DNA of 64,000 nucleotides. Origin: Mycolicibacterium neworleansense. Its GTDB lineage: Bacteria; Actinomycetota; Actinomycetes; Mycobacteriales; Mycobacteriaceae. The notes below the pieces were generated by a model that saw nothing but the letters and a program-made list of their open reading frames with translations, did not search any database and was not told where the DNA came from. The DNA lies in contig NZ_CWKH01000003.1 of NCBI RefSeq assembly GCF_001245615.1, positions 496,001-560,000 of the forward strand, given 5' to 3'. This document shows, one piece after another, positions 33,401 to 42,298 of this stretch (positions are counted from its first letter, which is position 1; each line of letters starts with the position of its first letter). The translations under genes and the position numbers were made by a program.

Positions 33401-34557
33401 GCATCTGGACTTCGCCCGAGCGCGAGGCATTGCGCAAGACCGTGCGCAGTTTCGCCGAGCGTGAGGTGCTGCCCCACGCCGCCGAGTGGGAACGCACCGG
33501 CGAGCTGCCGCGCGAACTGCACCGCAAGGCCGGCGAGGCCGGGCTGCTGGGGGCCAACTTCCCCGAATCGGCCGGCGGTGGTGGCGGCGACGGGGCCGAC
33601 GCCGTGATCATCTGCGAGGAAATGCATTACGCGGGCGCACCGGGCGGTGTGTTCGCCTCGCTGTTCACCTGCGGCATCGCGGTACCCCACATGATCGCCT
33701 CGGGCGACGAGCGGCTCATCGAGACCTACGTGAAGCCCACGCTGCGCGGCGAGAAGATCGGTTCCCTGGCCATCACCGAACCCGGTGGCGGCTCCGACGT
33801 CGGACACCTCACCACGAAAGCCACGCGTGACGGCGATGACTACATCCTCAACGGCGCCAAGACCTACATCACCTCGGGTGTGCGGGCCGATTACGTCGTC
33901 ACCGCGTCCCGCACCGGCGGACCCGGAGCCGCAGGTGTCTCCCTGATCGTGGTGGACAAGGGCACGCCGGGTTTCGAGGTCAGCCGCAAGCTCGACAAAA
34001 TGGGTTGGCGCTCAAGCGATACCGCCGAGCTGTCCTACACCGACGTGCGGGTGCCGGTGGCCAACCTCATCGGCGCGGAGAACTCCGGCTTCTTCCAGAT
34101 CGCGGCGGCCTTCGTGTCCGAGCGGGTGGGGCTGGCCGTGCAGGCGTACGCGAGTGCGCAGCGCTGCCTGGACCTGACCGTCGAGTGGTGCCGCAACCGC
34201 GAAACCTTCGGCAAGCCACTGATCTCCCGGCAGTCGGTGCAGAACACGCTCGCCGAGATGGCCCGCCGGATCGACGTGGCCCGGGTGTACACGCGCCATG
34301 TCGTCGAGCGGCAGATCTCTGAGGGTGAGGCCGGTGCTCCTAACCTGATCACCGAGGTGTGCTTCGCCAAGAACACCGCGGTCGAGACCGGTGAGTGGGT
34401 GGCCAATCAGGCTGTCCAGTTGTTCGGCGGGATGGGCTACATGGCCGAATCCGAGGTCGAGCGCCAGTACCGCGACATGCGCATCCTGGGTATCGGCGGC
34501 GGCACCACCGAGATCCTGACCTCGTTGGCCGCAAAGACATTGGGGTTCCAGTCATGA
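33397..34557 (+). CDS. fadE13: Acyl-CoA dehydrogenase FadE13
   Basis: This 386-residue acyl-CoA dehydrogenase has SLAITEPGGGSDVGHLTTKATRDG (FAD and substrate motif), YITSG and the C-terminal signature QLFGGMGYMAESEVERQYRDMRI with GIGGGTTEI. It introduces the alpha-beta double bond into an acyl-CoA. GTG 33397 overlaps the AtuA-like stop and the stop overlaps accD2, so it is tightly coupled. The orthologue of Rv0975c; substrate probably branched or methyl-substituted, given the carboxylase partners. Confidence 0.9.
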   Translation: MSIWTSPEREALRKTVRSFAEREVLPHAAEWERTGELPRELHRKAGEAGLLGANFPESAGGGGGDGADAVIICEEMHYAGAPGGVFASLFTCGIAVPHMIASGDERLIETYVKPTLRGEKIGSLAITEPGGGSDVGHLTTKATRDGDDYILNGAKTYITSGVRADYVVTASRTGGPGAAGVSLIVVDKGTPGFEVSRKLDKMGWRSSDTAELSYTDVRVPVANLIGAENSGFFQIAAAFVSERVGLAVQAYASAQRCLDLTVEWCRNRETFGKPLISRQSVQNTLAEMARRIDVARVYTRHVVERQISEGEAGAPNLITEVCFAKNTAVETGEWVANQAVQLFGGMGYMAESEVERQYRDMRILGIGGGTTEILTSLAAKTLGFQS

Positions 34558-36149
34558 CCACACTGAAGTCCACCATCGATCCCCGCTCCGCCGGGTTCAC
34601 CGAGGCCGCCGAGGTGATGACCACCAAGCTCGCCGAACTCGACACCGAGCACGCCAAGGCGCTTGCCGGTGGTGGCCCCAAGTATGTGGACCGCCACCAC
34701 GGCCGCGGCAAGCTGACCGCGCGCGAGCGGGTCGAGCTCCTGCTGGATCCAGACGCGCCATTCCTGGAGCTGAGCCCGCTGGCCGCCTGGGGCAGTGATT
34801 TCACCGTCGGCGCCAGCGTCGTCTGCGGCATCGGTGCCGTCGAGGGTGTCGAGTGCCTGATCGTCGCGAATGACCCGACGGTCAAGGGCGGCACCAGCAA
34901 TCCGTGGACGCTGAAGAAGATCCTGCGTGCCAACCAGATCGCCATGGAGAACCGGCTACCGGTGATCTCCCTCGTGGAGTCCGGTGGCGCCGACCTGCCG
35001 ACGCAGAAAGAGATCTTCATCCCCGGCGGACAGATGTTCCGCGACCTGACCCGGCTCTCGGCGGCGGGCATCCCGACCATCGCGCTGGTGTTCGGCAACT
35101 CGACCGCCGGTGGCGCCTACGTGCCGGGCATGTCCGATCACGTCGTGATGATCAAGGAACGCTCCAAGGTGTTCCTGGCCGGGCCGCCGCTGGTCAAGAT
35201 GGCCACCGGTGAGGAGTCCGACGATGAGTCGCTGGGCGGGGCCGAGATGCACGCCCGCACTTCGGGTCTCGGCGACTACCTGGCCAACGACGAGCTCGAC
35301 GCCATCCGGATCGGCCGGCGCATCGTGGCCCGGCTGAACTGGCGCAAGCAGGGCCCCGTCCCCGCGCCGGTGGTCGAGCCGAAGTTCGATCCCGAGGAGC
35401 TCATCGGCATCGTGCCCGCCGATCTGCGGATCCCGTTCGACCCGCGTGACGTGATCGCCCGCATCGTCGACGGCTCGGACTTCGACGAGTTCAAGCCGCT
35501 GTACGGATCCTCACTGGTGACGGGATGGGCCACGCTGTACGGCTATCCGGTCGGGATCCTGGCCAATGCCCGCGGGGTGCTGTTCAGCGAGGAGTCACAG
35601 AAGGCCACCCAGTTCATCCAGCTGGCCAACCGGTCCGATACCCCACTTCTGTTCCTGCACAACACCACCGGCTACATGGTGGGTAAGCAGTACGAAGAGG
35701 GCGGCATGATCAAGCACGGCTCGATGATGATCAACGCGGTGTCGAACTCCACGGTGCCGCACATCTCGCTGCTGATCGGCGCCTCCTACGGCGCAGGCCA
35801 TTACGGCATGTGCGGCCGGGCATATGACCCGCGGTTCCTGTTCGCCTGGCCATCGTCGAAGTCGGCGGTGATGGGCGGTACCCAGCTGGCCGGCGTGCTC
35901 TCCATCGTCAGCCGCGCCGCCGCCGAGGCGCGCGGCCAGCAGGTCGACGAGGCCGCCGACGCTGCGCTGCGGGCTGCGGTCGAAGCGCAGATCGAGGCCG
36001 AGTCACTGCCGATGTTCTTGTCCGGCCGGTTGTACGACGACGGGGTGATCGACCCCCGCGACACCCGCACCGTGCTGGGAATGTGCCTGTCCGCCATTGC
36101 CAATGGACCGATCGAGGGGACGTCGAACTTCGGCGTCTTCAGGATGTGA
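34554..36149 (+). CDS. accD2: Acyl-CoA carboxylase beta subunit (carboxyltransferase) AccD2
   Basis: This 531-residue carboxyltransferase has an N-domain with RGKLTARERVELLLDPDAPFLE and SGGADLPTQKEIFIPGG, and a C-domain with FLHNTTGYMVGKQYEEGGMIKHG and FLFAWPSSKSAVMGGTQLAGVL. These are close to methylcrotonyl- and geranyl-CoA carboxylase beta subunits rather than AccD5/propionyl types. It transfers CO2 from biotin to an acyl-CoA; the partner alpha subunit is next. ATG 34554 overlaps the fadE13 stop. Confidence 0.92.
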   Translation: MTTLKSTIDPRSAGFTEAAEVMTTKLAELDTEHAKALAGGGPKYVDRHHGRGKLTARERVELLLDPDAPFLELSPLAAWGSDFTVGASVVCGIGAVEGVECLIVANDPTVKGGTSNPWTLKKILRANQIAMENRLPVISLVESGGADLPTQKEIFIPGGQMFRDLTRLSAAGIPTIALVFGNSTAGGAYVPGMSDHVVMIKERSKVFLAGPPLVKMATGEESDDESLGGAEMHARTSGLGDYLANDELDAIRIGRRIVARLNWRKQGPVPAPVVEPKFDPEELIGIVPADLRIPFDPRDVIARIVDGSDFDEFKPLYGSSLVTGWATLYGYPVGILANARGVLFSEESQKATQFIQLANRSDTPLLFLHNTTGYMVGKQYEEGGMIKHGSMMINAVSNSTVPHISLLIGASYGAGHYGMCGRAYDPRFLFAWPSSKSAVMGGTQLAGVLSIVSRAAAEARGQQVDEAADAALRAAVEAQIEAESLPMFLSGRLYDDGVIDPRDTRTVLGMCLSAIANGPIEGTSNFGVFRM

Positions 36150-36159
36150 GTTCACACCC

Positions 36160-38100
36160 ATGACAATCACCAAGATTCTGGTCGCCAACCGCGGCGAGAT
36201 CGCCCGCCGGGTATTCGCAACCTGCCGCAACCTCGGCATCGGCACGGTCGCCGTGTACACCGACCCCGACGCCGCGTCTCCCCACGTCGCCGAGGCCGAC
36301 GCCCGGGTGCGCCTGGAGGGCAACAACGGTTACCTCGACTCCGCGCAGATCATCGCCGCGGCCCAGGCTGCCGGAGCCGACGCCGTTCACCCCGGCTACG
36401 GGTTCCTCTCGGAGAACCCCGATTTCGCCGCTGCGGTGATCGACGCCGGGCTGACGTGGATCGGCCCGCCGGTGAACGCCGTGCAGGCCATGGGCTCCAA
36501 GATCGAAGCCAAGAAGATGATGGCTGCGGCCGGCGTGCCGGTGCTGACCGAGCTCGACCCGTCGACCGTTACGGCCGATCAGCTGCCGGTGCTGGTGAAG
36601 GCATCGGCCGGTGGCGGCGGCCGCGGTATGCGCGTGGTGCGCGAACTGTCCGCTCTGCCAGGCGAAGTGGCCGCCGCCCAGCGTGAGGCGCAGTCGGCAT
36701 TCGGTGACCCCACGGTGTTCTGCGAGCGCTATCTGGCCGCCGGCCATCACGTCGAGGTGCAGGTGCTGGCCGATCAGCACGGCACGGTGTGGGCGGTCGG
36801 TGAGCGTGAGTGCTCGATCCAGCGTCGTCACCAGAAGGTCATCGAGGAAGCGCCGTCTCCTCTCGTGGAGCGCACCCCGGGGATGCGGGAGAAGTTGTTC
36901 GACGCGGCCCGGCTGGCCGCCGAGGCAATCGGTTATGCCGGTGCGGGCACCGTCGAGTTCATGGCTGACGAACAGGGTGACTTCTTCTTCTTGGAGATGA
37001 ATCCCCGCCTGCAGGTTGAACATCCGGTCACCGAGGAAACCACCGGGCTCGACCTGGTCGAGCTGCAGATCCTGGTCGCCGACGGCGTCCGGCTCGATGC
37101 GCGGCCGCCGGCCGCACGCGGTTCGGCCATCGAAGCCCGGCTCTACGCCGAGGATCCGGCCAAGGGCTGGCAGCCGCAGGCCGGCGCGGTGCACCGTTTC
37201 GACGTTCCGGGACGGGTCCGCGTCGACACCGGCATCGAGGACGGCTCGGTGGTGTCGATCTTCTACGACCCGATGCTGGCCAAGGTGATCTCCTACGCGC
37301 CCACGCGCCGCCAGGCCGCAACAGTGCTGGCCGATGCGCTGGCGCGCACCCGGATTCACGGGTTGCGCACCAACCGCGATCTGCTGGTGAATGTGCTGCG
37401 GCATCCGGCGTTCCTGGACGGCGCGACCGACACGGCGTTCTTCGACACTCACGGGCTCGATACCCTGGCCGCACCGCTGGCCGGCACGGACGCGGTGACG
37501 CTCTCGGCGATCGCGGCCGCACTGGCCGATGCCGCGCATAACCGCAGCACCGCACGGGTTTTCGGTGCCGCTCCCAGCGGCTGGCGCAATCTGACCTCGG
37601 GTTACCAGACACGGATGTACCGCAACGCCGCGGGCGACGACGTGCCGGTGCGTTACCGCTTCACTCGCACCGGGGTCGAATTACCCGATGACGAGGGCGT
37701 TTCGCTGGTGTCGGCCGTACCGGATCGCGTCGTGCTCACGATCAACGGCGTGGATCGTGCGTTCGAGGTGGCGCGCTACGGCGACGAGGTGTTCGTCGAC
37801 TCCCCGCTCGGCCCGGTAGCGCTCACTGCGTTGCCCCGCTTCTCCGATCCGGACGACGCGGTGGCACATGGCTCGCTCCTGGCGCCCATGCCCGGATCGG
37901 TGGTGCGCGTCGGTGCTGCCGCCGGCGATACCGTCACCGCCGGACAGCCGCTGATCTGGCTGGAAGCCATGAAGATGGAGCACACCATCGCCGCACCCGA
38001 GGACGGGGTGCTGGCTGAACTCAATGTCGCTGCCGGCCAGCAGGTCGAGGTCGGCGCCGTACTCGCCCGTGTAGAGACCCCTGAAGGAGAACAACCATGA
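36160..38100 (+). CDS. accA2: Biotin carboxylase / BCCP alpha subunit AccA2
   Basis: This 646-residue protein has a biotin carboxylase domain (about 1-450: KILVANRGEIARRV, KASAGGGGRGMRVV, ECSIQRRHQKVIEEAPSP, EMNPRLQVEHPVTE). A linker of about 120 residues follows, then a C-terminal biotinyl domain with the acceptor Lys in EAMKMEH. It carboxylates its own biotin with ATP and bicarbonate, then hands CO2 to AccD2. ATG 36160 is 10 bp after accD2. Composition matches the MCC-alpha/AtuF type. Confidence 0.92.
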   Translation: MTITKILVANRGEIARRVFATCRNLGIGTVAVYTDPDAASPHVAEADARVRLEGNNGYLDSAQIIAAAQAAGADAVHPGYGFLSENPDFAAAVIDAGLTWIGPPVNAVQAMGSKIEAKKMMAAAGVPVLTELDPSTVTADQLPVLVKASAGGGGRGMRVVRELSALPGEVAAAQREAQSAFGDPTVFCERYLAAGHHVEVQVLADQHGTVWAVGERECSIQRRHQKVIEEAPSPLVERTPGMREKLFDAARLAAEAIGYAGAGTVEFMADEQGDFFFLEMNPRLQVEHPVTEETTGLDLVELQILVADGVRLDARPPAARGSAIEARLYAEDPAKGWQPQAGAVHRFDVPGRVRVDTGIEDGSVVSIFYDPMLAKVISYAPTRRQAATVLADALARTRIHGLRTNRDLLVNVLRHPAFLDGATDTAFFDTHGLDTLAAPLAGTDAVTLSAIAAALADAAHNRSTARVFGAAPSGWRNLTSGYQTRMYRNAAGDDVPVRYRFTRTGVELPDDEGVSLVSAVPDRVVLTINGVDRAFEVARYGDEVFVDSPLGPVALTALPRFSDPDDAVAHGSLLAPMPGSVVRVGAAAGDTVTAGQPLIWLEAMKMEHTIAAPEDGVLAELNVAAGQQVEVGAVLARVETPEGEQP

Positions 38101-39254
38101 GCTTCATCGAAACCGACGAACAGAAAGCCCTGCGCCAGGCGGTAGCCGCGATGGCCGCCAACTACGGCCAGGACTACTACCTGGAGAAGGCCCGCTCCGG
38201 CCAGCACACCACCGAATTGTGGAACGAGGCAGGCAAACTCGGTTTCATCGGGGTGAACCTGCCCGAGGAGTACGGTGGCGGCGGCGCCGGCATGTATGAG
38301 CTCTCTATGGTGATGGAAGAGATGTCGGCAGCCGGCTCGGCACTGTTGATGATGGTGGTCTCCCCCGCGATCAACGGCACCATCATCTCCAAGTTCGGCA
38401 CCGACGAACAGAAGAAGCGCTGGATCCCCGGCATCGCCGACGGGTCGATCACCATGGCCTTCGCGATCACCGAGCCGGACGCGGGGTCCAACAGCCACCG
38501 CATCACCACCACGGCGCGCCGTGACGGCAGCGACTGGATCCTCAAGGGCCAGAAGACGTTCATCTCCGGTATCGATCAGGCCCAGGCCGTGCTGGTCGTC
38601 GGCCGCACCGAGGACCACAAGACCGGGAACCTCAAGCCCGCGTTGTTCGTCGTCCCGACCGACACCCCGGGCCTGAACTGGACCAAGATCGAGATGGAGA
38701 TCATCAGTCCGGAGAGCCAGTTCCAGGTGTTCCTCGACGACGTGCGGCTGCCCGCCGATGCGCTGGTCGGTTCGGAAGATGCCGCGATCGCCCAGCTGTT
38801 CGCCGGGCTGAACCCCGAACGCATCATGGGTGCGGCCAGTGCGGTGGGTGTGGGCCGGTTCGCCATCAACAAGGCCGTCGACTATGTGAAGACCCGCCAG
38901 GTCTGGAAGGTCCCGATCGGCTCGCACCAGGGTCTGTCACATCCGCTGGCGCAGAACCACATCGAGGTGGAGCTGGCGAAGCTGATGATGCAGAAGGCCG
39001 CGACGCTATACGACGCCGGCGACGACTTCGGCGCGGCCGAGGCGGCCAACATGGCCAAGTACGCCGCGGGTGAGGCGTCAGTACGGGCGGTCGATCAGGC
39101 CGTCCAGTCCCTCGGCGGCAATGGCCTGACCAAGGAGTACGGCATCGCCGCCGCGGTCACGGCGTCAAAGCTGGCTCGGATCGCGCCGGTGAGCCGGGAG
39201 ATGATCCTGAACTTCGTCGCACAGACCTCGCTCGGCCTGCCCCGGTCCTACTGA
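38097..39254 (+). CDS. fadE12: Acyl-CoA dehydrogenase FadE12
   Basis: This 385-residue second acyl-CoA dehydrogenase of the operon has FAITEPDAGSNSHRITTTARRDG, KTFISGIDQAQ and AVQSLGGNGLTKEYGIAAAVTASKLARIAPVS at the C-terminus. It is distinct from FadE13 in the FAD loop, so two different oxidation steps or substrates are served. ATG overlaps the accA2 stop (ATGA) and the stop overlaps echA7 by 1 bp. Orthologue of Rv0972c. Confidence 0.9.
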   Translation: MSFIETDEQKALRQAVAAMAANYGQDYYLEKARSGQHTTELWNEAGKLGFIGVNLPEEYGGGGAGMYELSMVMEEMSAAGSALLMMVVSPAINGTIISKFGTDEQKKRWIPGIADGSITMAFAITEPDAGSNSHRITTTARRDGSDWILKGQKTFISGIDQAQAVLVVGRTEDHKTGNLKPALFVVPTDTPGLNWTKIEMEIISPESQFQVFLDDVRLPADALVGSEDAAIAQLFAGLNPERIMGAASAVGVGRFAINKAVDYVKTRQVWKVPIGSHQGLSHPLAQNHIEVELAKLMMQKAATLYDAGDDFGAAEAANMAKYAAGEASVRAVDQAVQSLGGNGLTKEYGIAAAVTASKLARIAPVSREMILNFVAQTSLGLPRSY

Positions 39255-40021
39255 TGAGCACGCTCGTCCACTACCGGGTCCACGGCGCCGTTGCGCGCCT
39301 GACGCTGGATTCCCCGCACAACCGCAATGCGCTGTCGACGGCCCTGGTGGAGCAGTTGCACCAGGGCCTGGCCGATGCCGCCGACGAACCCGGCGTGCGG
39401 GTCGTGGTCCTCGATCACACCGGTGGAACCTTCTGCGCGGGAGCCGATCTGAGCGAGGCCGCCGGGCAGGATCCCGGTGACATCGCGGTGGACCGGGCCC
39501 GCGAGATGACCCGGACGCTTCGGGCCATCCTCGAATTGCCGGTCCCGGTGATCGGCGCGATCGACGGGCATGTGCGGGCCGGAGGGATGGGACTGGTCGG
39601 CGCGTGCGATCTCGTCGTGGCCGGTCCGCAGAGCACGTTCGCGCTGACCGAGGCCCGCATCGGCGTTGCGCCGTCCATCATCTCACTGACGCTGTTGCCG
39701 AAGATGGCGCCGCGCGCCGCGGGACGCTACTTCGTCACCGGTGAGAAGTTCGGTGCCGCGGAGGCGGCCGACATCGGGCTGATCACGATGGCCGCCGACG
39801 ATGTCGCCGGCGCGGTGGACACGCTGGCCAGTGAGATCGCGAAGGGGTCACCGCAAGGCCTGGCAACGTCGAAGGCGCTGACGACCGCGTCGATCCTGCG
39901 TGGGTTCGACGCACTGGCAGAGGATCTCACCCGGCAGTCGGCACAGCTGTTCGTCTCCGACGAGGCCCGCGAAGGCATGATGGCGTTCCTGCAGAAGCGA
40001 CCGCCCAACTGGGTGGGCTGA
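39254..40021 (+). CDS. echA7: Enoyl-CoA hydratase-family protein EchA7
   Basis: This 255-residue crotonase protein has GTFCAGADLSEA (first oxyanion segment) and GHVRAGGMGLVGACDL (second). The Glu164 equivalent is kept (ALTEARIGVAP), whereas the Glu144 equivalent is Gly, so it uses a one-glutamate active site, as some isomerases and 3-methylglutaconyl-CoA hydratase relatives do. It is the last gene of the coupled operon. A 210-bp gap follows. Confidence 0.88.
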   Translation: MSTLVHYRVHGAVARLTLDSPHNRNALSTALVEQLHQGLADAADEPGVRVVVLDHTGGTFCAGADLSEAAGQDPGDIAVDRAREMTRTLRAILELPVPVIGAIDGHVRAGGMGLVGACDLVVAGPQSTFALTEARIGVAPSIISLTLLPKMAPRAAGRYFVTGEKFGAAEAADIGLITMAADDVAGAVDTLASEIAKGSPQGLATSKALTTASILRGFDALAEDLTRQSAQLFVSDEAREGMMAFLQKRPPNWVG

Positions 40022-40231
40022 GTCGGTCGAGCCGGCGGGTTTTTGCGATAGCCATCGCAGCCATCGGCAAATCATATTCAGACTGAGGACATCACGCCTG
40101 GTCACACCGCTGACGGTTGTTGCCAGCGGCAGCAGCCACCTGGCTGTACCTGTCGCAAGGCGCGCCGCGGGCATACGTTTCTTGTGCGGACGTCCTCTGC
40201 CGTGCGGTTACCCCCGGAAAGGCCAGGAACC

Positions 40232-40675
40232 ATGGCCGATGATCAGAACAAGGCGATTTCCCGACGGATATGGGAGATCTTCGCCTCCGGCGACCTGGGT
40301 GAACTCGACAATCTCGTCGCTCCCGGTGCCGCTTTCCACGACACTCAAGATCCGTTCGGGGACCAGCGAGGTCCCGAACACATGAGAAGCCTGATGGGCA
40401 TGTACCGGAAGTCATTCACAAACATGCGTTTCGACATCAAGGCGCAGCTCGCCGAAGGCGACTTCGTATGCACGATGATCGAGGCGCAGGGCGACAACAC
40501 CGGTGAGATCATGGGCCAGCCGGCCACTGGCAAACACAGCCGTATTAACTTGATCGATATCGACCGGATCGAAGACGGCAAGGTCGCTGAAAGCTGGGTC
40601 ACCTGGGACACCCTGGGCATGCTGCAGCAACTCGGCCTGATCCCGGCGGGAGCACAACAGACGACGCCCGCCTGA
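40232..40675 (+). CDS. SnoaL-like protein (NTF2-fold)
   Basis: This 147-residue protein has a SnoaL/NTF2-like pattern: ISRRIWEIFASGDLGELDNLVAPGAAFHD at the start and KIAESWVTWDTLGMLQQLG-type strand at the end. Such proteins include polyketide cyclases and many enzymes of unknown role. ATG 40232 has CCAGGA upstream. A 12-bp-stem terminator follows. No polyketide genes are nearby, so its role is open. Confidence 0.75.
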   Translation: MADDQNKAISRRIWEIFASGDLGELDNLVAPGAAFHDTQDPFGDQRGPEHMRSLMGMYRKSFTNMRFDIKAQLAEGDFVCTMIEAQGDNTGEIMGQPATGKHSRINLIDIDRIEDGKVAESWVTWDTLGMLQQLGLIPAGAQQTTPA

Positions 40676-40689
40676 GATACGTGCCGGAG

Positions 40690-40719
40690 GGGTCCAGGGC
40701 CGGCCGCGGCCCTGGACCC
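40690..40719. terminator. Bidirectional terminator between SnoaL and HNH genes
   Basis: GGGTCCAGGGCC (40690-40701) and GGCCCTGGACCC (40708-40719) form a perfect 12-bp stem with a six-base loop. It is centred in the 74-bp gap between convergent genes. No long T-run follows, as is usual for mycobacterial terminators. Confidence 0.75.
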
Positions 40720-40749
40720 GTGCATTCCGCATCATGTCCATGCGCAGCA

Positions 40750-42081
40750 TCAGCCGGCCGCACTCCCGGTGAGGAGGATCGGCGGCGGAATCCATTCGGT
40801 ACGACCATCTTTACCGGTTCGGGTCCGCCACCCCTTGCTGGTCAGCAGCCGATGACAGGGCGGACACGCCAACGTGAGTTCGTCGATGTCGGTCCGCCCG
40901 CCGTCCGCCCAATCCCTATCGCGATGATGCACCTGACTCCAGTACGCGGGGGCAGTGCATCCCGGCCGGCTGCACCCGCCTTCCATTGCGAAGAGCGCGA
41001 GGCGTTGCCCCGTTGAGGCAATTCGCTTGGTACGACCCAGATACAACGGCACCTGCGTGTGCGAATCGTAGATGCACAGATAGTGATACGCGTGGCTGGC
41101 CAGCCGGAGCACATCCGCCATCGGCAGGAGACTCCCACCTCCGGTGACTGCCCAGCCCTCACCCGAGGTGATCTGGTCGAGCGTCGTCGTGACCACCACG
41201 GTCACGGGCAGTCCCCGGTGTTGGCCCAACTTTCCCGAGCCCAGGATCTCGCGGCCCGCCGCCTTGAACGCGTCGTGATTACGCTGCGCCTTGGTACGCA
41301 GATCGCGTTTCACCGTCTCATCATCGGGTTCGGCATCGACACAAAGAGTTTCGTCGTCGGGATTGCACATGCCCGGCGCCGCCATCTTGGCGTTGACCGC
41401 GTCCCAGATGGCGCGGCACTCCGCATCGATGTGTCCCCGCACCTCGGTCAACCCGCTGCTGTCCTGTTTCCCGAACACGAGGCCGCGGTTCCGTGCCGCA
41501 ACGTTCTCGTGCGGTTCGGGCCCGTCCTGGTCGATGGTCACGCGCAGCCGATCCGCGACCTGCCGTAGCTCGTCCGGAGTCAGCCGGGCGGCCGTGCGTC
41601 CGAGCAATTCCTCAGCGCTGTCCCGACTTTCGGCGCTGACCCCGGCAGGAAGTTGCTTGAAGAACTTCCGGATCACCCTCACGTGAGCGACTCCGATCTC
41701 ACCGCGCGCCTGGGTAGCAGCGGTGGTGGGAAGCTTCGGGGCGAGTGGTTCGCCGTTCATGGCGCGACGGGGACCAAGAGCCACGGCATCGTCGAGCCGA
41801 GCCTGGGCCTCAGCCTTACTGATCCGCAATGAGTGCACCAATATGTCCCGCATCGAATTGCCACCCGTCGTCTGCGGGGTGATCTGGTCGGCGATCCTCA
41901 CGATGATCGCGTGGTCGACCGTCACTTGGGCGCGCGCCACTCTTTCCCTGCGAGTGGCGATCCACTGCAGATCAGTGAGTGTGAGTACGTCATGGGAAAC
42001 CGCGGCGATCGTCGCGGCCGCCGCCTCGTAAGCCTCGTAGGCCGCGAGCAGGTGCTGGCGGTCCAACGTCGCAGTTCCCAC
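40750..42081 (-). CDS. DUF222/13E12-family HNH endonuclease-domain protein
   Basis: This 443-residue protein has an N-terminal DUF222 helical domain (about 1-330) and a C-terminal HNH motif: CSRPGCTAPAYWSQVHHRDR (HH) and ELTLACPPCHRLL (second metal/DNA His). This is the REP13E12-type family, abundant in mycobacteria and sometimes used as phage attachment sites. The GTG at 42081 has TAGTGT a few bases upstream, as in leaderless starts; an upstream in-frame start at 42198 is possible. No integrase or prophage genes accompany it. Confidence 0.85.
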   Translation of the reverse strand: MGTATLDRQHLLAAYEAYEAAAATIAAVSHDVLTLTDLQWIATRRERVARAQVTVDHAIIVRIADQITPQTTGGNSMRDILVHSLRISKAEAQARLDDAVALGPRRAMNGEPLAPKLPTTAATQARGEIGVAHVRVIRKFFKQLPAGVSAESRDSAEELLGRTAARLTPDELRQVADRLRVTIDQDGPEPHENVAARNRGLVFGKQDSSGLTEVRGHIDAECRAIWDAVNAKMAAPGMCNPDDETLCVDAEPDDETVKRDLRTKAQRNHDAFKAAGREILGSGKLGQHRGLPVTVVVTTTLDQITSGEGWAVTGGGSLLPMADVLRLASHAYHYLCIYDSHTQVPLYLGRTKRIASTGQRLALFAMEGGCSRPGCTAPAYWSQVHHRDRDWADGGRTDIDELTLACPPCHRLLTSKGWRTRTGKDGRTEWIPPPILLTGSAAG

Positions 42082-42298
42082 AACTCGAACACTAGTTCGG
42101 GATCCGTTGGATCGGCGGCGCCAATCCGCTATCTGTGGACGAAATCCACGCTGTGGATAACTCCCGACTCCCCAGGGCAAGCCGCACAGCGAGTGCACAG
42201 ATAAGCAAACAAGGCAAATTTGCGACTGGGCAAATACTCGTTGCTACAGTGTGCAAGCACTTTGTCGGCCAGGTCACATATCGAAGGCGGCGCGCTTG

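Noticed and set aside
40750..42081. Possibility that the 13E12-type HNH gene marks a prophage or attachment site.
   Set aside because: No integrase, direct repeats or phage genes are near it; the family is common as a chromosomal gene.
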